In this document: positions 1-5,360 of the stretch, in pieces
Position numbering within the stretch: position 1 is the stretch's first letter
Layout of the letters: every line of letters starts with the position of its first letter
Origin: Nostoc sp. CHAB 5715
GTDB taxonomy: Bacteria; Cyanobacteriota; Cyanobacteriia; Cyanobacteriales; Nostocaceae
DNA: 7,407 bases
Direction: 5' to 3'
Assembly: GCF_020829685.1 (NCBI RefSeq)
Contig: NZ_JAIVFR010000304.1
Location: 1 to 7,407, forward strand
The notes under the pieces: generated by a model
Databases searched by the model: none
The model's input: the letters and a program-made list of their open reading frames with translations, nothing else
What the model was told of the DNA's origin: nothing
Made by a program: the position numbers and the translations under genes

Positions 1-127
1 GACTAAAGATTTTTCGGATTATTTAGTCATCAAAAGATGACTTTCGCTATTAGCAAGGAACTTCAGTTCCTTGCGGGACATGGCTTTTACGTTAAGTTGA
101 CACGTATGAGCTGGCTCGTGCCCCTAC
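1..127 (-). repeat. Palindromic dispersed repeat, copy A (cut by window edge)
   Basis: The reverse complement of 1-108 matches 6681-6788 at 100 of 108 positions with no gap. A GTAGGGG end is also shared (121-127 here, 6660-6666 there). Within it, CAAGGAAC pairs with GTTCCTTG (54-61 with 66-73) and AGTCATC pairs with GATGACT (25-31 with 36-42). The eight differences from the other copy fall mainly in a hairpin loop and in one spacer, and the stems are kept. No coding potential is seen. The element probably continues past the left edge of the window. Confidence 0.85.
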
Positions 128-150
128 AATATTCATAACTCCTAAGTTTA

Positions 151-423
151 TTAAAAACCGATTGATGGCAGCTTGCCTTGTAGCGACTGAAATTTAGACT
201 GAACACAGTTGGCACAATTGCAACCAAGTTGATCAATAATCGGATTAGATGTTTGAGTCAACTTTGGTGTTGCCAAATCAGAAATTTGTTGTGTAGATAC
301 TACCGTCATAATTTGGGTAGCATAAGCATATTTCAGGCTGGATGCGTTTACTGGATTGACTACCAGCAGCATGGATACCAGAGATGCGGGACAGGCAAGT
401 AAAATCAGTTTGATTATGTTCAT
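151..423 (-). CDS. Small exported protein with a CxCxxC motif (90 aa)
   Basis: The ATG at 423 is preferred over an in-frame ATG at 567. It starts directly at a signal peptide, whereas the longer form would overlap the WD40 gene. Residues 1-27 look like a Sec signal: Lys at 5, a hydrophobic core about 6-22, and a VNA|S cleavage site near 27. The mature part of about 63 residues is mostly polar. It ends with three close cysteines (C68, C70, C73, pattern CNCANC) followed by VQSKFQSLQGKLP. The role is unknown; the Cys cluster could bind a metal or form disulfides, which is inference. From memory, short exported proteins with a similar Cys-rich tail occur in Nostocales. It lies 79 bp downstream of the WD40 gene on the same strand, so it could be co-transcribed, though it has its own candidate promoter. 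AAAGG at 438-442 is a weak, distant ribosome site. Confidence 0.72.
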   Translation of the reverse strand: MNIIKLILLACPASLVSMLLVVNPVNASSLKYAYATQIMTVVSTQQISDLATPKLTQTSNPIIDQLGCNCANCVQSKFQSLQGKLPSIGF

Positions 424-453
424 AAATTTACACAAAGATACCTTTGCTGATAC

Positions 454-482
454 AGCATAGCCAATAAATTGCCCACCTTCAA
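454..482 (-). promoter_or_regulatory. Candidate sigma-70-type promoter for the small exported protein
   Basis: Read on the minus strand, TTGAAG (477-482) and TATGCT (454-459) are separated by 17 bp. Each matches four of six consensus bases. Transcription would begin near 447, giving a leader of about 24 nt before the ATG at 423. The match is by eye only, and such matches arise by chance in AT-rich spacers. Confidence 0.3.
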
Positions 483-502
483 CTTTAATTAGTGAGTACT
501 GC

Positions 503-1561
503 TTAACTACGCCCAAATCCTTGACCGCGCAAAACCTTTGACAATACAAGTAATTCGCCCTGCTCACCGCCTGCGGCCAGTAACTTACCTTGGGGATGCC
601 AAGCTAGGGTGGAAAATCCTGCTGAGACACCTGTGATAATTTGGGATACTTCTTTGGCTTTGTTCCACAAACACAACCAGCCATCAGCAGCAGCAGAAGC
701 AAGAAGGAAGCTTTTAGGTGCAAAGGCGATCGCATTAATCACACCCACATGATTAGTTAATACTCGTGCTTCCCAACCTAAAGAATCATCCTCTAGTTTT
801 TGCCACACCACAATACCTTCAACGCTAGAAGATGCCAGTATTGGCGCACCCACTTTAGTCATAGCTTCTGACCATGCCAATTGGCGAATTTTACCAGGGA
901 AGCCACGCATCACCCAAGGGTCGGGGTTGTTCCATTCTAAAACGGTGACACTACGATCCATGTTGCCAGAAGCCAGGAATTTGCCATCGGGCGACCAAGC
1001 CATAGCTACACTGACACTAGGCATATCTAAGCTGTATGGTTCTTCATCCCAGTTTTGACTATGCCAAATTTTAATACCCTTATAACCACTAATGGCTAAG
1101 TACTGTCCGTCAATCCGCCAATCTATACCCAATACTGAAGAGTTGTCGAAATTCAGCGTCACGACAATTTCACGAGTATCTGCATCCCAAACTTGGACGT
1201 AACGCCCCAAACTAAAAGCCAGTTGGTTACTGGTGTAATTCCAAGCTAGCTTGTCAACCCATGCGGGGGCATTTTCCAACGTGGCGATTAATTCACTACC
1301 GCGCCAAATTTTCACCTGTCCATCTTGTCCGCCAACGGCTAAAAATTTTCCATCGGTTGAAAAAGCTAGACAGTCTACTGATTTACCGTTACCAGTTTGT
1401 AAGGTTGTGAGTTCGCCATCATTCCACAAAACTACTTCACCGGCGGCGGAAGTTGCTGCTAAAGTTTTACCTTGTGGCGACCAAGCGATCGCAGTTACAT
1501 AATCTGAAAGTGTCCCCGAGTAATGTTGTTCAAATTCCTTAGATTTGGTTGTGGAGTTCAT
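503..1561 (-). CDS. WD40 repeat beta-propeller protein (352 aa)
   Basis: The whole protein consists of WD40-like units. Eight can be counted, with blade-end residues near W46, W86, W125, W166, W210, W253, W299 and L340. Typical strand signatures include AWSPQGKTLAA, AFSTDGKFLAV and AWSPDGKFLAS. There is no signal peptide, membrane segment or catalytic domain, so it is probably a cytoplasmic protein-interaction scaffold. The gene follows the COG0523 GTPase on the same strand with a 115-bp spacer, suggesting co-transcription and perhaps a link to metal supply; that link is inference. The spacer is filled by a heptamer array forming a long inverted repeat that ends 9 nt before the ATG at 1561. 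No Shine-Dalgarno sequence is visible. The reading frame is intact, and the last ten residues after blade eight are polar and unlike WD40. The partner is unknown. Confidence 0.9.
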   Translation of the reverse strand: MNSTTKSKEFEQHYSGTLSDYVTAIAWSPQGKTLAATSAAGEVVLWNDGELTTLQTGNGKSVDCLAFSTDGKFLAVGGQDGQVKIWRGSELIATLENAPAWVDKLAWNYTSNQLAFSLGRYVQVWDADTREIVVTLNFDNSSVLGIDWRIDGQYLAISGYKGIKIWHSQNWDEEPYSLDMPSVSVAMAWSPDGKFLASGNMDRSVTVLEWNNPDPWVMRGFPGKIRQLAWSEAMTKVGAPILASSSVEGIVVWQKLEDDSLGWEARVLTNHVGVINAIAFAPKSFLLASAAADGWLCLWNKAKEVSQIITGVSAGFSTLAWHPQGKLLAAGGEQGELLVLSKVLRGQGFGRS

Positions 1562-1570
1562 ATCTTTGAA

Positions 1571-1673
1571 GGGGAGTGGGGAGTGGGGAATCGGGAGTGG
1601 GGAATCGGGAATCGGGAATCGGGAATCGGGAATTCCCTACTTCCTACTCCCTACTCCCCACTCCCCACTCCCT
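1571..1673. repeat. Heptamer repeat (STRR) array forming a long inverted repeat
   Basis: Nine heptads of GGGGAGT/CGGGAAT type (1571-1633) are followed in exact register by TCCCTAC/TCCCCAC heptads (1634 to about 1673). The array is therefore its own inverted repeat. Positions 1572-1589 pair perfectly with 1655-1672 (18 bp), and pairing continues inward with some mismatches. It fills almost the whole gap between the GTPase stop codon and the WD40 start codon. In the minus-strand transcript it would form a strong hairpin. It could act as an mRNA processing or stability element, or lower expression of the downstream gene; both are inference. Confidence 0.9.
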
Positions 1674-1676
1674 AAA

Positions 1677-2648
1677 TTAAGCTAAACAAGCGAGAAAATC
1701 TTGCTTGAGTTGGGCTGCATCAAGGTTGCGACCGATAAAGACTAGTTCGTTTTTGGGAGTTTCGCTTGGTTTCCAGGGGCGATCGGGTTTGCCATCAAAT
1801 ATCATGTGTACTCCTTGGAATACAAATCGATTCTCTTCTCCAGCAATATTTAAAATGCCTTTCATCCGAAAGATATCTGGGCCTTGGGTACGCAGTAACT
1901 CCGAAAGCCAAGCGTTTAATTTTTCTCCATCGACTGCACCTGCTTCTACTAAAGCTACAGAAAAAACAGTTTCATCGTGTACGTGGGCATCTTCGCCTAA
2001 AAAATCTGGATCAATTTCTAATGCACGATCTAAATCAAAGGCTTTTACACCTAATAAAGCATCCATTCCTAGTTCAGAATTTTGGGTACGGTAGATTTTT
2101 GCGATCGCATTCATCGCCCGAATCCGTTTTTCTAATTCATTCAACTCTTCTGGCGCTACCAAATCTGTTTTATTAAGTAAAATTACATCGGCAAAGGCAA
2201 TCTGTTCTTGTGCTTCGTCTGCATCCCAGTGCTGCGAGATATGCTTGGCATCTACGACTGTCACCACCGCATCTAGAGACAGTTGGCTTTGCAAATCTTC
2301 ATCAACAAAAAATGTTTGAATCACTGGTGCTGGATCTGCTAATCCAGTTGTTTCAATTACTAAATGGTCAAATTTATCGCGCCGCTTCATCAAATTGCCA
2401 ATGATGCGAATTAAATCGCCGCGCACTGTACAACAGATACAGCCATTGTTCATTTCAAAAATTTCTTCATCTGCATCAATAATCAATTGATTATCAATAC
2501 CCACTTCCCCAAATTCATTGACAATCACAGCAACTTTTTTGCCATGTTCGTAGGTGAGGATGTGATTGAGTAGAGTCGTTTTACCTGCTCCCAAATAGCC
2601 TGTAAGAACAGTAACGGGAACTGAATTGTTGATTACGTCAGCCACCAT
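1677..2648 (-). CDS. COG0523 (CobW/ZNG1-type) GTPase, putative zinc metallochaperone
   Basis: This 323-residue protein has the full G3E-family layout. The Walker A motif GYLGAGKTT is at 17-25, the family metal motif CICC at 70-73 (GCICCTVRGDL), ETTGLADP at 99-106, and the G4 motif NKTD at 159-162. A short HVH stretch is at 222-224. The CobW C-terminal domain covers about 227-320. COG0523 proteins couple GTP hydrolysis to metal delivery, and many are zinc-responsive. True CobW acts in cobalamin synthesis, but no cobalamin genes are seen here. A Zur/Fur-type palindrome 29 nt upstream supports a zinc role. The ATG at 2648 has AGAGGAA (2657-2663) 8 nt upstream. The WD40 gene follows on the same strand. 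The client protein cannot be read from the sequence. Confidence 0.95.
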   Translation of the reverse strand: MVADVINNSVPVTVLTGYLGAGKTTLLNHILTYEHGKKVAVIVNEFGEVGIDNQLIIDADEEIFEMNNGCICCTVRGDLIRIIGNLMKRRDKFDHLVIETTGLADPAPVIQTFFVDEDLQSQLSLDAVVTVVDAKHISQHWDADEAQEQIAFADVILLNKTDLVAPEELNELEKRIRAMNAIAKIYRTQNSELGMDALLGVKAFDLDRALEIDPDFLGEDAHVHDETVFSVALVEAGAVDGEKLNAWLSELLRTQGPDIFRMKGILNIAGEENRFVFQGVHMIFDGKPDRPWKPSETPKNELVFIGRNLDAAQLKQDFLACLA

Positions 2649-2677
2649 ACTCTAAATTCCTCTTGTCTCACCTTATG

Positions 2678-2690
2678 GATAATCATTATC
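2678..2690 (-). promoter_or_regulatory. Candidate Zur (Fur-family) operator upstream of the GTPase gene
   Basis: GATAATCATTATC is a perfect 6-1-6 palindrome. In gene sense it lies in the context TGATAATGATTATCC, close to the cyanobacterial Zur box (7-1-7, TGATAAT-N-ATTATCA) and to the core of the Fur box. Its near edge is 29 nt from the ATG, a position where a bound repressor would block initiation. COG0523 GTPase genes are established Zur targets in bacteria, including Anabaena. Fur cannot be excluded because the two boxes are similar. Confidence 0.72.
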
Positions 2691-2741
2691 ACACATCATA
2701 AATCTTTTTATATTTTTGTGCGAACTTGCGGGTTTTAACTA

Positions 2742-2955
2742 AATCTTAAGGGGAGCATCCCACTTTTTTGCATGTCATTGCAAGCGTTGCGAACGCGAGT
2801 GCGTCTCTTAGAGTTGCAATCACAAAATCCTCCTCCCTCAGAGCGAGTCCATGCGATTGCTTCGTCGTTCCTCCTCTCTACGAGACGCACTCGCGTTCGC
2901 AATGACAATTATTTTCTCATTAAAAAATAAAAACTGGGATGCACCCAATCTTAAG
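2742..2955. mobile_element. MITE-like element of 196 bp with 18-bp TIRs and a 9-bp direct repeat
   Basis: The element spans 2751-2946. Its ends are GGGAGCATCCCACTTTTT (2751-2768) and, reading inward from the right end (2929-2946), GGGTGCATCCCAGTTTTT, matching at 16 of 18 positions. AATCTTAAG occurs directly on both sides (2742-2750 and 2947-2955), as expected of a target-site duplication. An internal inverted repeat pairs 2787-2807 with 2882-2902 (21 bp perfect). The left arm has a 9-nt insertion at 2782-2790 relative to the right arm. No transposase is encoded, so movement would need an enzyme supplied from elsewhere. The parent IS family is not identified. It lies between the Zur-type box of the GTPase gene and the divergent blaI-type gene. 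Confidence 0.82.
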
Positions 2956-3145
2956 AGTCCCTAATCCCTAATAAGTACTCAAAAAGCCCATTTTTATCTG
3001 AATAGACTTTCAGACTGCTGCACTATCCTGTAATCTAAAACAAGAACAGACTTTCTAAATGGGGAAAAAGTTACAGTTTCAAGGTCAAGGTTACAGCGCT
3101 AAGAGACGGATATTCACTCATTCCCGTTCGGCTCCCTTCGACTAC
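2956..3145. other. Gene-free spacer upstream of the blaI-type gene
   Basis: No supportable gene is seen. An open frame from 3059 to 3316 runs into the 25-bp and heptamer repeats and translates to a PTPHSPL-type run, so it is judged spurious. TAATCT at 3031-3036 could serve as a -10 element, but no good -35 accompanies it. The 17-mer CCCTTCGACTACGCTCA at 3134-3150 recurs inverted at 6941-6957 and appears to be a dispersed repeat. The promoter of the blaI/M56 operon probably lies in this stretch but cannot be fixed by eye. Confidence 0.5.
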
Positions 3146-3195
3146 GCTCAGGGCAAGCCGCTCAGGACAAGCTCAGGGCAAGCCGCTCAGGACAA
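3146..3195. repeat. 25-bp tandem repeat, two perfect copies plus a partial third
   Basis: GCTCAGGGCAAG-CCGCTCAGGACAA occurs at 3146-3170 and again at 3171-3195. A degenerate part-copy starting GCTCAGTACAAG follows from 3196. Each unit itself contains two similar halves (GCTCAGGGCAAG and GCTCAGGACAA). It is continuous with the dispersed CCCTTCGACTACGCTCA motif at its left end and runs towards the heptamer array. It is non-coding. Confidence 0.85.
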
Positions 3196-3216
3196 GCTCA
3201 GTACAAGTCACGGCAA

Positions 3217-3311
3217 GCCCACTCCCCACTCCCCACTCCCCACTCCCCACTCCCCACCCCCCACTCCCCACCCCCCACTCCCCACTCCCCACTCCCCACT
3301 CCCCACTCCCC
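3217..3311 (+). repeat. CCCCACT heptamer array (13 units) abutting the blaI-type start codon
   Basis: Thirteen heptads run in unbroken register from 3217 to 3307, then a partial unit to 3311. The first unit is GCCCACT and two others read CCCCACC; the rest are CCCCACT. The array ends 12 nt before the ATG at 3324 and occupies the place where a ribosome-binding site would be. Heptamer arrays of this kind are typical of heterocystous cyanobacteria and probably change length by slippage. Confidence 0.92.
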
Positions 3312-3323
3312 ATTGAAATTGCT

Positions 3324-3743
3324 ATGGCACCTTTACCCGATTACCGCCCTAAACAACTATCTTTAGGCCCCTTGGAAGCGGAAATTTTAAATATCATCTG
3401 GGAACTTGGTTCAGCCACAGTAAAGGATGTACACGATCGCATTCTGGCTGACCCCAACCGCGAATTAGCGTATACTTCTGTCACTACTGTCTTACGTCGC
3501 CTCACTGATAAAGGTTGGCTAGCCTGTGACAAGAAAGAGCGGGCATTCTATTGGCGGCCAATGCTGAGTAAACAGCAATCAGATGTCATCAAAGCTCACG
3601 AGCAGTTACAGCGATTTCTGGCGGTGGGAAACCCCGATGTTATCGCAGCCTTTGCCGATAGCCTAGATGAAGCAGCTAGTGAGCAAATAGCAGCGATCGC
3701 CAAACGCATTCAATCAGCACGCCAAGCCAGGGAGGAAAAATGA
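3324..3743 (+). CDS. BlaI/MecI/CopY-family repressor (candidate PetR-like)
   Basis: The 139-residue protein has the family winged helix in its first 80 residues: LGPLEAEILNIIWELG (14-29), TVKDVHDRI (32-40), a recognition-helix region YTSVTTVLRRLTDKG (50-64), and the wing ending RAFYWRP (73-79). The C-terminal half is helical and suits dimerisation. BlaI-type repressors are inactivated by cleavage by a membrane M56 protease, and such a gene overlaps this stop codon by 4 nt (ATGA). In Synechocystis the homologous pair PetR/PetP controls the plastocyanin/cytochrome c6 switch with copper. Orthology here is likely but unproven, so no symbol is assigned. No beta-lactamase gene is present in the window. 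The ATG at 3324 has no Shine-Dalgarno because the heptamer array ends 12 nt before it. No clear TACA-NN-TGTA operator was found. Confidence 0.93.
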   Translation: MAPLPDYRPKQLSLGPLEAEILNIIWELGSATVKDVHDRILADPNRELAYTSVTTVLRRLTDKGWLACDKKERAFYWRPMLSKQQSDVIKAHEQLQRFLAVGNPDVIAAFADSLDEAASEQIAAIAKRIQSARQAREEK

Positions 3744-4582
3744 TGCATCTAATGATGATTTTGATTGCTTTGGCAGTTGCCTGGTGGTTAAGATCCTCTT
3801 GGAATAAACCCCAAGGCAATTGGAATATGCGATGGCAGCGATCGCTATTTTTGTTCCTCTTCCCACCCTTGCTAATTTTCATGACAGCGATCGCGGTGCT
3901 GTTCATGGGGCCTCAAGGACAAATGGGCGGAATGTATACAGGCTCAGTCAGCTATTTACTAGCATTAATTTATCTGGCATTTTTTGCCATTTTATGCATG
4001 AAACTGGCCTTTCAAGGTTTGCAGTCTGTAGAATCTGCGCGTAACTGTCCTCTGGTGAATTTGGGGAATAAACGAGCCAGGTTACTGCAAACGGGCGCGT
4101 TATTTGCGGGTCAAATCGGTTTTTGGCAACCAGAACTAGTGGTTAGTCAAGGATTAGTGCAAACTCTCTCACCGGCTCATTTAGAAAGCGTCTTAGCCCA
4201 TGAGCAAGGGCATCACCATTACAGGGATACATTCTGGTTTTTTTGGCTGGGTTGGGTGCGTTCTTGCACGACATGGTTGCCAAATACAGAGCCTTTGTGG
4301 GAAGAACTGTTAGCTTTGCGCGAACTCCGTGCCGACGGTTATGCAGCATTGCAGGTAGACCCTCTGGTGTTAGCAGAATCACTTTTATTAGTGGTTAGTA
4401 GCAGTCCAGTCTTATCAGAAATATGCTGTGCTGCATTAGGTTCTTCTGGTGCAGATCGCTTAAAACAAAGAGTAGAAGCTTTATTAGCACCACCAGAAGC
4501 AACCCCAGAAGCTCAATTACAATCTTGGCATGGATTTATGTTAGCTTTTCTACCTTTAGTAACTGTGATGTTTCATAGTTAA
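3740..4582 (+). CDS. M56-family membrane zinc metalloprotease (BlaR1-like protease domain only; candidate PetP-like)
   Basis: The 280-residue protein has hydrophobic segments near 5-17, 36-56, 70-91, 163-182 and 264-279. It carries the gluzincin zinc site: HEQGH at 154-158 (ligands H154 and H158, catalytic E155), with E195 of ELRAD (195-199) as the likely third ligand. It lacks the C-terminal penicillin-binding sensor domain of BlaR1/MecR1, so a beta-lactam signal is unlikely. Translation is probably coupled to the repressor gene through the ATGA overlap at 3740-3743. By analogy with Synechocystis PetP, it would sit in a membrane and degrade its repressor partner when copper is available; this is inference from family and context. 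All key residues are present and the frame is intact. No terminator is obvious after the stop; a minisatellite begins within 70 bp. Confidence 0.92.
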   Translation: MMHLMMILIALAVAWWLRSSWNKPQGNWNMRWQRSLFLFLFPPLLIFMTAIAVLFMGPQGQMGGMYTGSVSYLLALIYLAFFAILCMKLAFQGLQSVESARNCPLVNLGNKRARLLQTGALFAGQIGFWQPELVVSQGLVQTLSPAHLESVLAHEQGHHHYRDTFWFFWLGWVRSCTTWLPNTEPLWEELLALRELRADGYAALQVDPLVLAESLLLVVSSSPVLSEICCAALGSSGADRLKQRVEALLAPPEATPEAQLQSWHGFMLAFLPLVTVMFHS

Positions 4583-4630
4583 ATTGAAGTTGCTGACTGT
4601 TAAAAAGCTATTACGGCACGAAACTGCGAC

Positions 4631-4998
4631 GGTAGCAACTTCTGCCAAGACGTTTTCGTGTTACGCGCAGGCTGTAGCAGCTTCCGTCATGACGTTTCCG
4701 TGTTACGCGCAGTCTGTAGCAGCTTCCGTCATGACGTTTCCGTGTTACGCGCAGTCTGTAGCAGCTTCCGTCATGACGTTTCCGTGTTACGCGCAGTCTG
4801 TAGCAGCTTCCGCTTTGACGTTTCCGTGTTACGCGCAGGCTGTAGCAACTTCCGCCAAGACGTTTCCGTGTTACGCGCAGGCTGTAGCAACTTCCGCCAA
4901 GACGTTTCCGTGTTACGCGCAGGCTGTAGCAGCTTCTGCTTTGACGTTTCCGTGTTACGCGCAGGCTGTAGCAACTTCCGTCATGACTGTAGCAACAT
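4631..4998. repeat. 42-bp minisatellite: eight full tandem units plus degenerate ends
   Basis: Full units run 4649-4690, 4691-4732, 4733-4774, 4775-4816, 4817-4858, 4859-4900, 4901-4942 and 4943-4984. Each is exactly 42 bp and begins GACGTTTCCGTGTTACGCGC (GACGTTTT in unit 1). Units differ at a few sites and end in one of three modules: GTCAT (1, 2, 3, 8), GCTTT (4, 7) or GCCAA (5, 6). Partial units lie before 4649 and after 4984. Because 42 is a multiple of 3, two plus frames and one minus frame stay open, for example FPCYAQAVAASVMT repeated from a TTG at 4584. With no ATG start in that frame, no ribosome site, several frames open at once and changes that mostly alter amino acids, this is taken as non-coding. 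A secreted repeat protein is the less likely alternative. Confidence 0.9.
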
Positions 4999-5203
4999 CG
5001 GTTATGTCAATACTGCGTAGGTTTTGAAGATTTGTAGGTTGGGTTGAACTTTAGTGTTACCCAACAAAGCCCTGGAAATGTTGGGTTTCGTTCCTCAAAC
5101 GCCACTTGCTTCAAGTCGGGAAACCCGCCCAACGCAGTGGCTCCCCAACCTACACATTTTTATTTTTTAGCCAAAACCTACGCAATATTGTGTCGGTTAT
5201 GTC
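4998..5203. mobile_element. MITE-like element (184 bp) inserted in the minisatellite tail
   Basis: The terminal repeats are AATACTGCGTAGGTTTTG (5009-5026) and, inverted, AATATTGCGTAGGTTTTG (5172-5189), with 17 of 18 identical. Subterminal TGTAGGTTGGG is also inverted near the right end (CCCCAACCTACA). The interior holds ACCCAAC and GTTGGGTTTCGTTCC motifs seen in many cyanobacterial dispersed repeats. TCGGTTATGTC occurs directly on both sides (4998-5008 and 5193-5203), as expected of an 11-bp target duplication, although three extra bases (GTG, 5190-5192) separate the right TIR from its copy. It encodes no protein. Removing the element and one repeat rejoins a sequence in which CTGTAGC recurs on both sides, like the minisatellite. 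Confidence 0.75.
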
Positions 5204-5360
5204 TGTAGCGCTCATCCCCCACTCCCCAGTTATGGAAGATTATCAGGATCAATGCCGAGACTTTTAATTCGATTATGACTGGTTGTAAGGGTCTAATAGC
5301 AACCACTGCCACAAAAACCTTAGAATGAATAGGGTGTATTTAAATCTGTAACAAATATTT
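5204..5360. other. Spacer upstream of the 2TM gene
   Basis: About two heptamer units (CCCCCACTCCCCA) lie near 5215-5227, the third heptamer site in the window. An ATG at 5232 opens only 11 codons and is not called. GGTTG and CAACC can pair weakly near 5280-5305. The AT-rich stretch at 5336-5360 directly precedes the 2TM start and could hold its promoter, but no confident -35/-10 pair was found. Confidence 0.4.

Noticed and set aside
424..567. 48-residue N-terminal extension of the small exported protein
   Set aside because: It would bury the signal peptide inside the protein and overlap the WD40 gene's 3' end; the ATG at 423 gives a normal signal peptide.
1677..2648. Cobalamin-biosynthesis CobW
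   Set aside because: No cobalamin genes are nearby, and the Zur-type box plus the CICC motif fit the zinc-linked branch of COG0523 better; the family name alone is not evidence for a cobalt role.
3059..3316. 85-codon open frame with a PTPHSPL-repeat C-terminus
   Set aside because: It is made of the dispersed 17-mer, the 25-bp tandem repeat and the CCCCACT heptamers translated in frame; heptamers of 7 bp keep a 21-bp codon period, so openness is expected without selection.
3324..4582. Beta-lactam resistance regulator pair (BlaI/BlaR1)
   Set aside because: The protease lacks a penicillin-binding sensor domain and there is no beta-lactamase gene in the window.
4649..4984. Regular repeats as a possible CRISPR array
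   Set aside because: Units are directly contiguous at 42 bp with no unique spacers and no cas genes nearby.
4584..5027. 147-codon frame over the minisatellite, starting at TTG
   Set aside because: It starts at a TTG two bases after the protease stop with no ribosome site, another plus frame and a minus frame are also open, and it ends within the inserted MITE-like element.
5232..5267. 11-codon frame starting just after two heptamers
   Set aside because: It is too short and has no ribosome site; it resembles the heptamer-then-ATG arrangement of two real genes but probably by chance.
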